64,000 nucleotides of DNA, taken from NCBI RefSeq assembly GCF_018263925.1, contig NZ_JAEVHF010000002.1, forward strand, positions 433,296-497,295, read 5' to 3'. This DNA is from Kistimonas asteriae (GTDB taxonomy: Bacteria > Pseudomonadota > Gammaproteobacteria > Pseudomonadales > Endozoicomonadaceae). Made by a program: the position numbers and the translations under genes. This document shows, piece by piece, positions 34,282 to 42,875 of the stretch (position 1 is its first letter; each line of letters starts with the position of its first letter). The notes beneath the pieces were generated by a model. That model was not told the origin of the DNA and made no database searches. It saw only the letters and a list, made by a program, of their open reading frames with translations.

Positions 34282-36360
34282 TCAGAAATCCCAACTGATT
34301 TTGCCATAGATACTTCTGGGAACTTCCGTTGTTATCTGACCTGAGAGGACATCCACGAATTCAGGGTGGCTGCTATCCAACAGGTTTTGGCCAGTGATGG
34401 AGAGCTCCATGTTGCCAAAACGTTTTGCAATACGGATGTCCATGGTTGTCAGCGATGGCAAGTTGATGTCAGGAGCGGACAGACTGTCGCTGTAACGCAC
34501 CCAGATATCCAGCTCAAATCCCTGCGGCAGGTTGTGCCGGCTCATCAGGCTCAGGCTATTCTGAGCGCTGGTTTCCTCTTGGGTTTTTTCACTGTTTTTG
34601 GCGATGGCATCCGAGCGGTTGGCCTGCATATCCTGTTGCAGGTGGCTATAGGCGACTTTTAACAGCCAGTTCTGCCTGATTTTCCAGTCCATGCTGAGTT
34701 CCAGACCGTAAGCATAGCCATCCAGCAGGTTCTCCAGCGTGGTCCGTTCACAAGTAGGTAAGGCAACGGCCGGTTGGCTGGCGGTGAGGAAGTCTGCGCA
34801 GGCGCCCAGATCAACCTGGCCGCTGAGACCGTCAAAACGGTTTAAAAAGAGCGTGCTGTCCATCGACAGCTTGTTATTAAACTGCCGCTTATACCCCACT
34901 TCCAGGGCGATAAGTTTTTCGGAATTCAGTGAGTCATTACGGTTGTATTGGCGACCAGGGTTGATGATATCAATACCGGTCTCCGCCATGGTGGGGGTTC
35001 TTACCGCCTTGGACAGGGCTGCCCAGAAGGACTGAAAAGCATCGGGCGTGTAAATCAGGCGTGCGTTGGGCTGTAGTTCATAGCCTGTGATGTCGTTATG
35101 TTCGATTCGCCCACTGAGAGTCAGGTGCCATTTCGCTGGAACCAGAGTGAACTCGCCCTGCATGTAGGCACTGTACAGTTCAGTGTCCCAGTGATTGGGC
35201 GTGATCACCATGCTGTCGTATTCACTGATGGTGTGGCTGTGGAAGTCATCATCTACATAGCGATAGCCCAACCCCCAGATGATGCTGGTGGCGCTGGATA
35301 GATCAAAGCTGTACTGGAAATCGATGTCCCAGCTATTGCGATCTTCATCCAGGACATAACTGTCGGCTTCATACCGGTCATACCAGAACTGCAGCACAGC
35401 TTCGGAGTTGTCTTCAAGGGTGCGCGTCCAGCGCCAGTGCGTATTTCCGCCAAACTGGCGAGTATCAAAGGGATGAAATACCGGCAGGGTAATGAAACTA
35501 TTGACGATGCCACTGTCGAAGGCGGTAGCCGGCACATAAGTTTCGCCTCGGTAGATATCGCCTTTGAACATAAAGGTGTCCAGGGCGCCCTTATCCCAAT
35601 CAACCCGAAAGCCGGCCTGTTTCATTCGACGATTGTCTTCTGCGCTGGCGTTCAGATACTGCTCACGGGCAGCCAGGGTACTCCCTAAGTCATCCTGTGC
35701 ACCCTGCTCAAACTGTTTAACATAAGCTCGATAAGAGATGTCGTCTCCGATTTGGCCGCCATGGCGAATGGCGCCGAATCCTTTTTCAAGATCACCGGCA
35801 CCCAGTTCTGCGTACGTTCCCTGAGTGACCCGTGCGCTGCGGGTAATAATATTAATGACACCGTTAACCGAGTTTGCACCCCATAAGGCGGCGCCTGGTC
35901 CACGAATCACTTCAATGCGTTCGATGTCCGCTAACAGCATGTCCTGATTTTCCCAGTGAACACCGCCAATGAATGGGCTGTAAATGGAACGGCCATCAAT
36001 CAATATCAGGATTTTGTTGGAGAAGATGCTGCTGTTCCCGCGGGCGCTGACAGACCAGGTATGGTTGTTGAGTTTGTAAACCTGAAGCCCGGGCGCCATG
36101 CGAAGGATATCGGGTATTGAGCGTGCGCCACTTCGACGGATATCTTCCTGGGTGATGGAGTAAACAGCGGCGGGTGCCGCAAGAATGGATTGTGATTTTC
36201 TTGATACGGAAGTGACTTCTGAAGCAACCAGCTGTTCCAGATTCATATCCAGCAGTTGATCAGCCTCATGTCCACGGGCAATTGCCGTGAAGCTGATCAT
36301 GGATAGATAAAGGATGATCCACAGCGGTCGTACTGTCATCAGCTGCCTGGTCCTTGGCAA
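34282..36360 (-). CDS. TonB-dependent outer-membrane receptor 2 (YfiR-linked)
   Basis: This 692-residue receptor is paralogous to the one at 18052. It has the same N-terminal DMNLEQLVASEVTSVSRKSQ segment, plug signature (ITQEDIRRSGARSIPDILRM, LILIDGRSIYSPFIGG, IEVIRGPGAALWGANSVNGV) and barrel, ending in WDF. The substrate is unknown. An upstream palindrome CGTTT-GTG-AAACG (36394-36406) lies 34 bp before the start and could be an operator. It forms a two-gene unit with YfiR 2. Confidence 0.92.
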   Translation of the reverse strand: MPRTRQLMTVRPLWIILYLSMISFTAIARGHEADQLLDMNLEQLVASEVTSVSRKSQSILAAPAAVYSITQEDIRRSGARSIPDILRMAPGLQVYKLNNHTWSVSARGNSSIFSNKILILIDGRSIYSPFIGGVHWENQDMLLADIERIEVIRGPGAALWGANSVNGVINIITRSARVTQGTYAELGAGDLEKGFGAIRHGGQIGDDISYRAYVKQFEQGAQDDLGSTLAAREQYLNASAEDNRRMKQAGFRVDWDKGALDTFMFKGDIYRGETYVPATAFDSGIVNSFITLPVFHPFDTRQFGGNTHWRWTRTLEDNSEAVLQFWYDRYEADSYVLDEDRNSWDIDFQYSFDLSSATSIIWGLGYRYVDDDFHSHTISEYDSMVITPNHWDTELYSAYMQGEFTLVPAKWHLTLSGRIEHNDITGYELQPNARLIYTPDAFQSFWAALSKAVRTPTMAETGIDIINPGRQYNRNDSLNSEKLIALEVGYKRQFNNKLSMDSTLFLNRFDGLSGQVDLGACADFLTASQPAVALPTCERTTLENLLDGYAYGLELSMDWKIRQNWLLKVAYSHLQQDMQANRSDAIAKNSEKTQEETSAQNSLSLMSRHNLPQGFELDIWVRYSDSLSAPDINLPSLTTMDIRIAKRFGNMELSITGQNLLDSSHPEFVDVLSGQITTEVPRSIYGKISWDF

Positions 36361-36450
36361 GTTTATTTCGATTCTTAATAAAACTTAGTACAACGTTTGT
36401 GAAACGCAATAAGACAGTTTTATGAAACGTGGCGCATGAAACGTTGCACG

Positions 36451-37353
36451 TTAATGGTGGGAAACGCTGGGTAGACTGAGTTCCAGAATGGACAGAGTGT
36501 GTGGTAGTCTTGTAGGCGACCAGTGACTTGTAGCGTGTGTCAGAATGGTTTCTGGGTCTGACAGCATCATGGAGTCATCAGCGGGGATGTGAAGTGCATG
36601 CAGCGCCTTCAGCAGCATGGGAATCGGATTGTCCAACGGCAGAGGTGGCGCTAGATTTTGCTTGCTGAGTTTGCTGCCGTCAGGATTGATGATGACAGGA
36701 ATATGTGCGTAAACCGGCGTGGACACATTCAGATGGCGTTGCAGGCAAATCTGTCTTGGCGTTGAGTCGAGTAAGTCAGATCCACGCACAATATGCGTGA
36801 TCCCCTGGCACGCATCATCGACAGTCACTGCCAGCTGGTAGGCAAACAGTTGGTCTTTCCGGAAAATAATGAAGTCACCCAGCTCCGTCATATCAAACCG
36901 CTGTTTGCCTTGAATCTGGTCATTGAATGTTATGACGTCATCGCCGCAGTTCAGTCGAATGGCAAAGGGAGTGACCGGGTCGTCTGTACGTTTGCGACAG
37001 GTTCCCGGGTAAATGTTGTGGTACTCGGCCAGTTCTTTTCTGGAGCAGGTGCAGGGGTAGGCAACGCCCTGTTTACGCAACTGGGTGATCGCTTCCCGGT
37101 AGGCGTCATAACGGTCATGTTGCCAGACCAGTTCGCCATCCCAGGTCAAGCCATACACTTCCAGCGCCTTTAAGATCGCAGTGCTGGAACCGGATACTTC
37201 GCGGGGAGGGTCAATGTCTTCAATGCGGACATACCATTCACCCGCATGGGCTTTGGCGTCCAGATAGCTGGCAAGTGCTGCGACAAGGGAACCGAAATGC
37301 AGAGGGCCGGTAGGCGAGGGGGCGAAACGCCCCCGGTAGAGAGTAGCTGCCAT
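36451..37353 (-). CDS. gluQ: Glutamyl-Q tRNA(Asp) synthetase GluQ
   Basis: This 300-residue truncated GluRS paralogue attaches Glu to queuosine in tRNA-Asp. The HIGH-like region is RFAPSPTGPLHFGSL, and YVRIEDIDPPR is present. A KMSKS-like SKLSKQNLAP and zinc ligands (CTCSRKEL, CRKR) are also seen, and the anticodon-binding domain is absent. It follows dksA by 11 bp, the usual dksA-gluQ pair of gammaproteobacteria. Confidence 0.95.
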   Translation of the reverse strand: MAATLYRGRFAPSPTGPLHFGSLVAALASYLDAKAHAGEWYVRIEDIDPPREVSGSSTAILKALEVYGLTWDGELVWQHDRYDAYREAITQLRKQGVAYPCTCSRKELAEYHNIYPGTCRKRTDDPVTPFAIRLNCGDDVITFNDQIQGKQRFDMTELGDFIIFRKDQLFAYQLAVTVDDACQGITHIVRGSDLLDSTPRQICLQRHLNVSTPVYAHIPVIINPDGSKLSKQNLAPPLPLDNPIPMLLKALHALHIPADDSMMLSDPETILTHATSHWSPTRLPHTLSILELSLPSVSHH

Positions 37354-37364
37354 AGACGGGGATA

Positions 37365-37808
37365 TCAGGATCCCAGCTGGCGCTCTTTGATTTCCGCAAG
37401 CGTCTTGCAGTCAATGCACAACGTGGCGGTTGGCCGTGCTTCCAGACGACGTATGCCGATTTCGACACCGCAGGAATCGCAGAAGCCATAATCGCCTTCG
37501 TCTATACGTTGAAGCGTTTGGTCAATCTTTTTGATCAGTTTCCGCTCACGGTCACGTGTTCGCAGTTCCAGACTAAACTCTTCTTCCTGGCTTGCCCGAT
37601 CGGCAGGGTCCGGGAAGTTGGCGGCGTCGTCCTTCATGTGGGTGACCGTTCGGTCAACCTCTTCCATTAACTCCCGCTTCCATTGCTGGAGAATATTGGT
37701 GAAGTGTTCAACCTGTGCATCGCACATGTACTCTTCACCCTTCTTCTCCTGGTAAGGCGAGAAGTTTTTCAGCAGGTTGCCTGTCTCTGGCTTGTTCTGT
37801 GCTGACAT
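37365..37808 (-). CDS. dksA: RNA polymerase-binding transcription factor DksA
   Basis: This 147-residue ppGpp cofactor has a coiled-coil with the acidic tip DAANFPDPADRASQEEEF and the four-cysteine zinc finger CDSCGVEIGIRRLEARP with CIDC following. Ending KTLAEIKERQ is typical. ATG 37808 gives the usual length (E. coli 151); a longer TTG start at 37832 is unlikely. A modest -10 (TAGAAT, minus strand, 37977-37982) lies upstream. Confidence 0.96.
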   Translation of the reverse strand: MSAQNKPETGNLLKNFSPYQEKKGEEYMCDAQVEHFTNILQQWKRELMEEVDRTVTHMKDDAANFPDPADRASQEEEFSLELRTRDRERKLIKKIDQTLQRIDEGDYGFCDSCGVEIGIRRLEARPTATLCIDCKTLAEIKERQLGS

Positions 37809-38220
37809 GGTTTCAGCCCCGTTTCTCTCCAAGTCATCATCCTGAAGGAGGCAAAGCCCCCCGAGTAGGCCGCTCTGTGGTAAATACCTGTCGGCAGCTT
37901 CTCAAGGAGCGGAAAGCTACCAGAACATTTCTAAGGATGCTACAAGAAAATGTTTCAGGTCACGTAAAACTTTTCCATTCTAATTAGACTTTAGCCAGAT
38001 GGAAACGCGTACCAATAGATACAACAAAGTAATTTTTAATAAATAAAATATTTTTAATTACTTATAGGTCTTTTCAAATGATAGCAATTTGTGAGTCATT
38101 AATTCCAACTTTCTTAGTATTTGCTGTTTTTCTGGAATAGTTGTGTCCCGTATTTCTCGATAGAATGTCGGTTTCTATCGATCGTTGAAATACCGTCTAT
38201 CGCCATGAGAGAGGGGTTCC
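37809..38220. other. Intergenic region between dksA and sfsA
   Basis: These 412 bases hold no convincing ORF. They contain an AT-rich block (38020-38070) between the divergent promoters. A perfect 9-bp inverted repeat TCGATAGAA / TTCTATCGA (38157-38165, 38173-38181), 40 bp before sfsA, could be an operator or hairpin. I see no terminator or known riboswitch. Confidence 0.6.
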
Positions 38221-38949
38221 GTGCAGTTTGATCCGCCGTTATCAGAAGCCAGACTGATCCGCCGTTACAAACGCTTTATGGCCGATGTTGTCCTGCCGGA
38301 TGGCTCAGAGATAACCCTGCATTGCCCGAATACGGGGTCGATGAAGCATTGTCAGCCTGAAGGCGCCAGGGTCTGGTATTCGGATTCCGGCAACCCCAAA
38401 CGAAAATATCCCTGCACCTGGGAGCTGGTGGAAGTCCCCGTGACTCAGCAGGGTAAAACCGGGTATGTGATGGCGGGGATCAATACCGGACGCTCCAATG
38501 CACTGGTGCGAGAGGCCATTGAGCAGGGCGTCATTCCCGTATTAAACGGTTACGACACTATTCGCCAGGAAGTGAAATACGGTGATGAAAACAGCCGTAT
38601 TGATCTGCTGTTATCCGCTGAAGGGCGGCCGGATTGTTATGTGGAAGTGAAAAATGTGACGCTGGCCATGGGGGATGGCCTGGGACTCTTTCCAGACGCC
38701 GTTACAACGCGGGGAACCAAGCATCTTCGGGAATTAATGCGGGTGGTGGAATCCGGCGAAAGGGCCGTTCTGGTTTTTTGCGTACAGCATACCGGTATTG
38801 ATGTTGTAGCGCCGGCCGATGCGATTGATCCGGTCTATGGTCAGGTATTGCGCGAAGCGATGAATGCGGGGGTCGAGGTTGTGGCCTGCGGTGGAACCCT
38901 TTCAGCAGAACGGATCGCACTGGATCGGTGTCTTGATGTGCGCGTCTAA
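38221..38949 (+). CDS. sfsA: SfsA family DNA/RNA nuclease-like protein
   Basis: This 242-residue protein matches Sfs[49 protein letters not shown] and [16 protein letters not shown]. The fold is a PD-(D/E)xK-like nuclease with an N-terminal OB domain; the name comes from a sugar fermentation stimulation phenotype, and the molecular role is debated. Start is GTG 38221, after GAGAGAGGGG. Confidence 0.96.
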   Translation: MQFDPPLSEARLIRRYKRFMADVVLPDGSEITLHCPNTGSMKHCQPEGARVWYSDSGNPKRKYPCTWELVEVPVTQQGKTGYVMAGINTGRSNALVREAIEQGVIPVLNGYDTIRQEVKYGDENSRIDLLLSAEGRPDCYVEVKNVTLAMGDGLGLFPDAVTTRGTKHLRELMRVVESGERAVLVFCVQHTGIDVVAPADAIDPVYGQVLREAMNAGVEVVACGGTLSAERIALDRCLDVRV

Positions 38950-38987
38950 TGCTGGTGCCGGGCGCTGACCCGGCACCGCAGTCATCA

Positions 38988-39647
38988 CTACTGTTTCTTC
39001 AGGGTATTGATAAATGCCTGAGACTCTCTGATAGAGGTCTGCATCTCTTGCAGCAGTTTGTCGATATCAGACTTGATGCCGCTGAATTCGCCTTTCAGCG
39101 CCGCAATGGCCCGCGCGTTGAGGTTGTGCTTCAGATAAAGAACCTGGTCATGCAGGGCATCCAGTACCGGTTGCATCCGTTTCTCGGATTTCACCATGCT
39201 GGCCATCATCTGGTCATAACGACGACGAGTGTCCTTCAGTTTCCGGCTACTCTCGGCACGCAGGCTTGCGCTGGAGTACAGGTTGAGCTCATCGTCCCAT
39301 TCATCGAACAGGGCTTCGGAAACATCACGTACGCCGTTGATGCGCTCGCGCACTTTCTCAGCGGCCGAATAACTGCTTTCGTACTCGTCATTTAAACGGT
39401 TGTAGACGGATTCCAGGTCTCCCCCATCAAAGGCGACCACACTGCGGAACTGATCCAGTGCCGACTGGAACTGCTCCTGAGCCTCCTGCTGGGATTGCTG
39501 GGTGTCCTCAATCCGGTCAACCATGATATCCCGTTTGTGGAAGCCAACCTGCTCCATGGCCTTGTAATAGGTGCTCTGGCAACCAGACAGCATGACGCCT
39601 GTCAGTAACAGGAACGACAGCTGTCGTAGTGCGGATGCTTTAATCAT
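38988..39647 (-). CDS. DUF2959 family lipoprotein
   Basis: This 219-residue protein has a lipoprotein signal (VMLSGC, lipidated Cys23) and a long, charged, almost fully helical body (about residues 40-215), probably coiled-coil. It fits DUF2959, a proteobacterial family of unknown function. I chose ATG 39647 because it directly precedes the lipoprotein signal; the longer frame to 39737 runs through the neighbouring gene. Its start overlaps the YqaE-like gene by eight bases. Confidence 0.85.
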   Translation of the reverse strand: MIKASALRQLSFLLLTGVMLSGCQSTYYKAMEQVGFHKRDIMVDRIEDTQQSQQEAQEQFQSALDQFRSVVAFDGGDLESVYNRLNDEYESSYSAAEKVRERINGVRDVSEALFDEWDDELNLYSSASLRAESSRKLKDTRRRYDQMMASMVKSEKRMQPVLDALHDQVLYLKHNLNARAIAALKGEFSGIKSDIDKLLQEMQTSIRESQAFINTLKKQ

Positions 39648-39846
39648 TATTTTTTCCCCGTTCGATCGCATCAATGACTTTATCCGTACGTTTGTCTGCC
39701 AGGTGGCTGTGAACGACAAACAGTGCATGTGCGGCACCCGGTATCCAGAAACAAAGGGTCAGGATCAGGTTCAGTATCGCCTGAAACGGTTTGCCACACA
39801 GCAGTACGGCAATGGGAGGAAGCAAAATGGCCAACAGGTAACGCAT
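39640..39846 (-). CDS. YqaE/Pmp3 family membrane protein
   Basis: This 68-residue protein has two transmembrane segments with the Pmp3 signature (LLAILLPPIAVLLCGK, ILNLILTLCFWIPGAAHAL) and a charged C-terminus. The family is linked to membrane potential and stress in bacteria, plants and yeast. It is translationally coupled to the DUF2959 lipoprotein. Confidence 0.9.
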   Translation of the reverse strand: MRYLLAILLPPIAVLLCGKPFQAILNLILTLCFWIPGAAHALFVVHSHLADKRTDKVIDAIERGKNND

Positions 39847-39876
39847 GCTAAGGTGCTCTCAGGTGGTTCGATTCGA

Positions 39877-40194
39877 TCAGTCTGGCAGGTACAGGGTATC
39901 GTCCAGGATTTTATAGGAAACTTGGGTCAGGTGGTCGCCTTCGCAGGGGCCGACAACGCACTCACCGGTTTCCATCAGGAACTGTGCACCGTGGGTAGCA
40001 CACTGAATCAGCCGTTTCTCATGATCCAGAAACTGATCCGGTTGCCACTCCAGGTTGATACTCATGTGCGGACAGCTGTTTTCGTAAAGGTAGATTTTAC
40101 TGGCTTTCTTTACGGCAAAAAAATCGCCTTTGACCGTAGTAAAGCCTTTACTGCCATTTTCGGGAATCGCATCCAGACGACAGAGTTTTATCAT
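39877..40194 (-). CDS. Rieske [2Fe-2S] ferredoxin-like protein
   Basis: This 105-residue soluble protein is a single Rieske domain. The cluster ligands are in SCPHMSINL (CxH) and IQCATHGAQF (CxxH), with 18 residues between the motifs. No signal or membrane anchor is present, so it is probably a cytoplasmic electron carrier or small subunit. The partner oxygenase or reductase is not in the neighbourhood. Confidence 0.9.
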   Translation of the reverse strand: MIKLCRLDAIPENGSKGFTTVKGDFFAVKKASKIYLYENSCPHMSINLEWQPDQFLDHEKRLIQCATHGAQFLMETGECVVGPCEGDHLTQVSYKILDDTLYLPD

Positions 40195-40286
40195 TTTGAT
40201 CGCGCTGTGGAAAAACGATGGTGTGCCATTCTAGCGCAAGAGGAGAACAGGCTGCACCGTTATCCGGTACAGCCGTAGAGAAAAGA

Positions 40287-40796
40287 TCAGGCGGCCTGCT
40301 GTGAGGCGAGTTGCGCCAGCGCCTCGAAACGTTCCTGTTGTTCCGGAAGAATCTGTTTCTGTTCATTGCGGCTCAGGTAAATCTTGAACATGCAGCGACC
40401 ACTGTGACTGAAGAACTGGACTGAACGGGTATCAACACCATGGAACGGTTTGCTGACCAGGGCGATAAGGCTGATCGCATCGGGCTTCAGGTGACCTTTC
40501 AGAGGCGTACGACGGTCACTCAGGTTGTAATAGCCATACTTCATGCCTCCCTTGGGAAACGGTCCCTTCAGTTCAAAAATAGACCCATCGACATCAATCA
40601 CGGTTAGGATGTCGCCCCAGTCCTTGATGTCTTTCACAACGGTTTCGAACAGGGAGCCTTCCAGCAGCGTTACCATAGTTTCAGGCAGGTGACGGATAAC
40701 TTCGATTTCATCAACTGCCAGTTCTGCGGCGATATCAGCAGGCAGTCGTTCAGGGTTTTCAGTGATCAGACGGTGTACGTTATCACGGATGCTCAT
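40287..40796 (-). CDS. hutX: Heme utilization carrier protein HutX
   Basis: This 169-residue HutX/HuvX-family cytoplasmic heme-binding protein is thought to pass heme from the importer to the degrading enzyme. FELKGPFPKGGMKYGYYNL, HLKPDAISLIALVSKPF and SVQFFSHSGRCMFKIYL are family segments. Its start overlaps hutW by four bases. Confidence 0.92.
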   Translation of the reverse strand: MSIRDNVHRLITENPERLPADIAAELAVDEIEVIRHLPETMVTLLEGSLFETVVKDIKDWGDILTVIDVDGSIFELKGPFPKGGMKYGYYNLSDRRTPLKGHLKPDAISLIALVSKPFHGVDTRSVQFFSHSGRCMFKIYLSRNEQKQILPEQQERFEALAQLASQQAA

Positions 40797-42145
40797 GCTG
40801 CAAGTTCCTCAAACGGGCTGGCTTCCATGTAATGGATCAGGCCCTGATTCATATTGATGTTCCAGAACTGTCCAGCCAGGGTTAGTTCCAGAAAGTCGCC
40901 CTTATACTCGGCCAGGCCATTGTTGACCCAGGCGTCAAACAGGGGCGCGCAATGTGTCGCCACGTCATACCCTATGGTGCGTTGAATGCGCTTCATATCC
41001 AGCCAGCCGAGGTCAAAACCGCCACCAATAACATTATGAAGTTGTCGCATGGGCTTCGGTGCAGTCATGGCCATGATCGGTTTTCGACCGGCAGCGATCA
41101 TGCCGAAATAAGGTTCAAGGCTGCGGTGCATCATGATGCCGTGTCCGGCAATGTTGCCACCGGCACCGGAACCGAACGGTATGATTTCTGCGCCAGCCTT
41201 GACGCTGTGGTTATAGATGTTGCGTTCCCGGCCGTCCCTGGCCCAGTGACTGACGCTGAGCCGACGGAAATTATGCTGGCTCAGAATATCTAGTCCGGTC
41301 AGGAACATGGTGGCCTTCATGGCATTGTCGGCAGGTTCCGGCATGGCGCCTTTTTCGATGGACTTTGCCATACGACTGGTGCCGTGCAGAACCAGTTGAT
41401 ACAGGTCGGCGCCATGAATATCGCTGTTAATGAGGGTGTGAAGGTCTTCTTCCCAGGTGTCCAGTGTCTGGTAGGGCAGGCCGAACAGCAGGTCGATGAC
41501 CACGGCTGCCTGATCCAAGCTAACCAGCTGGTCCAACCGTTCCAGCAGGACTTCCCGGGCATCAATCCGGCTCATCTTGCGACGGATAAAGGTATCAAAC
41601 GTCTGGGCGCCAAGAGAAAACCGGTTGAAACCGGCAGACATGCAGGCTGCCATTTTGTCATCGGATAGTCCGCTGAAGCGAGATTCAAAGGTCATCTCGC
41701 AGTCGTTGGACAAGGGGAGATGCTGACGAATAGCGTCTCCCAGTCGTGTGATTTGCTCTGGTGTCAGATCTGTCGGCGTGCCGCCGCCAAAATACACCGC
41801 GTGAATAGGACGTGCCTGAGTGCGGGGGCTGGCGGCGGTAATCTCTATTTCCCGGATCAGTGCATCGACATACTGTTCAATCAGGCCCGGCTTGCTGGCA
41901 TTCTGGAAAAAGCCGCAATAAGAACAATGGGTGCGACAGAACGGGATATGGAAATAGGCCAGACGTTTACCGGGTTCACCGGGGTCAGCCATGAGTCGTT
42001 GCCAGGTCGCGACCTGTTGCTCCGGCGTCAGCGGCTGAGGACGGTTGTTAACATGGGCGGAGGTTTTACCACTGAACGCCATTCGTAGCGGATCAGGGGT
42101 TGAGTAACCTGTCATCTCGGGTGACAGCGGGGGATGCGTGGACAT
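40793..42145 (-). CDS. hutW: Anaerobic heme-degrading radical SAM methyltransferase HutW/ChuW
   Basis: This 450-residue HemN-like radical SAM protein has the cluster motif CRTHCSYCGF (CxxxCxxC) preceded by FHIPF, and VYFGGGTPTDL. ChuW opens the heme ring without oxygen. ATG 42145 is preferred: an ATG 17 codons upstream lies inside the Fur box, so it would be within the promoter. hutX follows with a four-base overlap, as in the Vibrio hutWX pair. Confidence 0.92.
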   Translation of the reverse strand: MSTHPPLSPEMTGYSTPDPLRMAFSGKTSAHVNNRPQPLTPEQQVATWQRLMADPGEPGKRLAYFHIPFCRTHCSYCGFFQNASKPGLIEQYVDALIREIEITAASPRTQARPIHAVYFGGGTPTDLTPEQITRLGDAIRQHLPLSNDCEMTFESRFSGLSDDKMAACMSAGFNRFSLGAQTFDTFIRRKMSRIDAREVLLERLDQLVSLDQAAVVIDLLFGLPYQTLDTWEEDLHTLINSDIHGADLYQLVLHGTSRMAKSIEKGAMPEPADNAMKATMFLTGLDILSQHNFRRLSVSHWARDGRERNIYNHSVKAGAEIIPFGSGAGGNIAGHGIMMHRSLEPYFGMIAAGRKPIMAMTAPKPMRQLHNVIGGGFDLGWLDMKRIQRTIGYDVATHCAPLFDAWVNNGLAEYKGDFLELTLAGQFWNINMNQGLIHYMEASPFEELAA

Positions 42146-42181
42146 ATTGGGAACGACAGGTCTGTTGATGATTGTGCAAAT

Positions 42182-42200
42182 AATAATGATTAGCATTAAG
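42182..42200 (-). promoter_or_regulatory. Fur box upstream of hutW
   Basis: AATAATGATTAGCATTAAG matches the 19-bp Fur consensus (GATAATGATAATCATTATC) at about 14 positions and lies 37 bp before the hutW start. It predicts iron repression of hutWX. Confidence 0.75.
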
Positions 42201-42345
42201 ATCTTTGTTGATCTGTATCAGTTTTGAACAGCCTTCTTCTGACAGGATGTCCTCTACACCGTATGCCGTTGTGATTCCGTGTTAAAACATAAGAGGATTG
42301 TGGAAACCATAATGTTCTACTTGATACTGTTCCAAGGAGCTGGGG

Positions 42346-42618
42346 ATGCGTAGTGCGATTTTTTTGATGCTGTTATTGTCAGGCTACAGTTTTGCAGACA
42401 GTGATACCGAGTGGGTGGTCAGGTTGGATTGTGACAGTTTTGCCAGCCGTGAATGTTATGCTGCAAGCAATGGCTCTTACGCATCCATCAATGGTGCAAG
42501 ACGATTTGCAACGCGGTATGAGGCAGAAACCTTTTCTGAGACGTTAACATTCAGTTTGCGTATGAAATCTCCTCGTGTCGTTGAAATTGTGAAACAGGTT
42601 GCTGAGAACACTCATTGA
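42346..42618 (+). CDS. Small secreted protein in the heme locus, unknown function
   Basis: This 90-residue protein has a signal peptide (cleavage near SFA-D, residue 17). The mature part has two cysteines (RLDCDSFASRECY) that could form a disulfide, and a serine/alanine-rich centre. CAAGGAG lies upstream of the ATG, supporting the start. I know no homologue. It is divergent from hutW, 200 bp away, and may share the Fur-controlled region. Confidence 0.6.
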   Translation: MRSAIFLMLLLSGYSFADSDTEWVVRLDCDSFASRECYAASNGSYASINGARRFATRYEAETFSETLTFSLRMKSPRVVEIVKQVAENTH

Positions 42619-42811
42619 TTACAGGCGTGCTCACGCGAAGCAGTAGTATGAGATAACGAACATTCCAATTTGTTGCCTGTTGGCATCAAGTTAATGGTGT
42701 TGATGTGTTATCAGAAAATGTGTCTGGTAAGCCATTAGAGCCAGTGAGGCATAGTCGTTGTTGGTTTCATGCTGCCAACAGGAAAGATCGATATTTTGAA
42801 TGTTATTGTTG

Positions 42812-42836
42812 AAAAAAAGCCGCCCGGATGGGCGGC
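42812..42836 (-). terminator. Terminator after the heme receptor gene
   Basis: On the minus strand GCCGCCC, loop ATCC, GGGCGGC is followed by seven T residues, 40 bp beyond the hutA stop codon. Confidence 0.92.
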
Positions 42837-42875
42837 AACGGTTAGCGAACAGCAAAACAAATTTTTGGAATCCGT

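Noticed and set aside
36401..36445. Repeated GAAACG boxes upstream of the second TonB receptor
   Set aside because: Spacing is irregular (23 and 14 bp), and the only palindrome (CGTTT-GTG-AAACG) has the opposite arm order from PsrA sites.
42146..42196. Upstream ATG for hutW at 42196
   Set aside because: It lies within the Fur box; the downstream ATG at 42145 fits the family start better.
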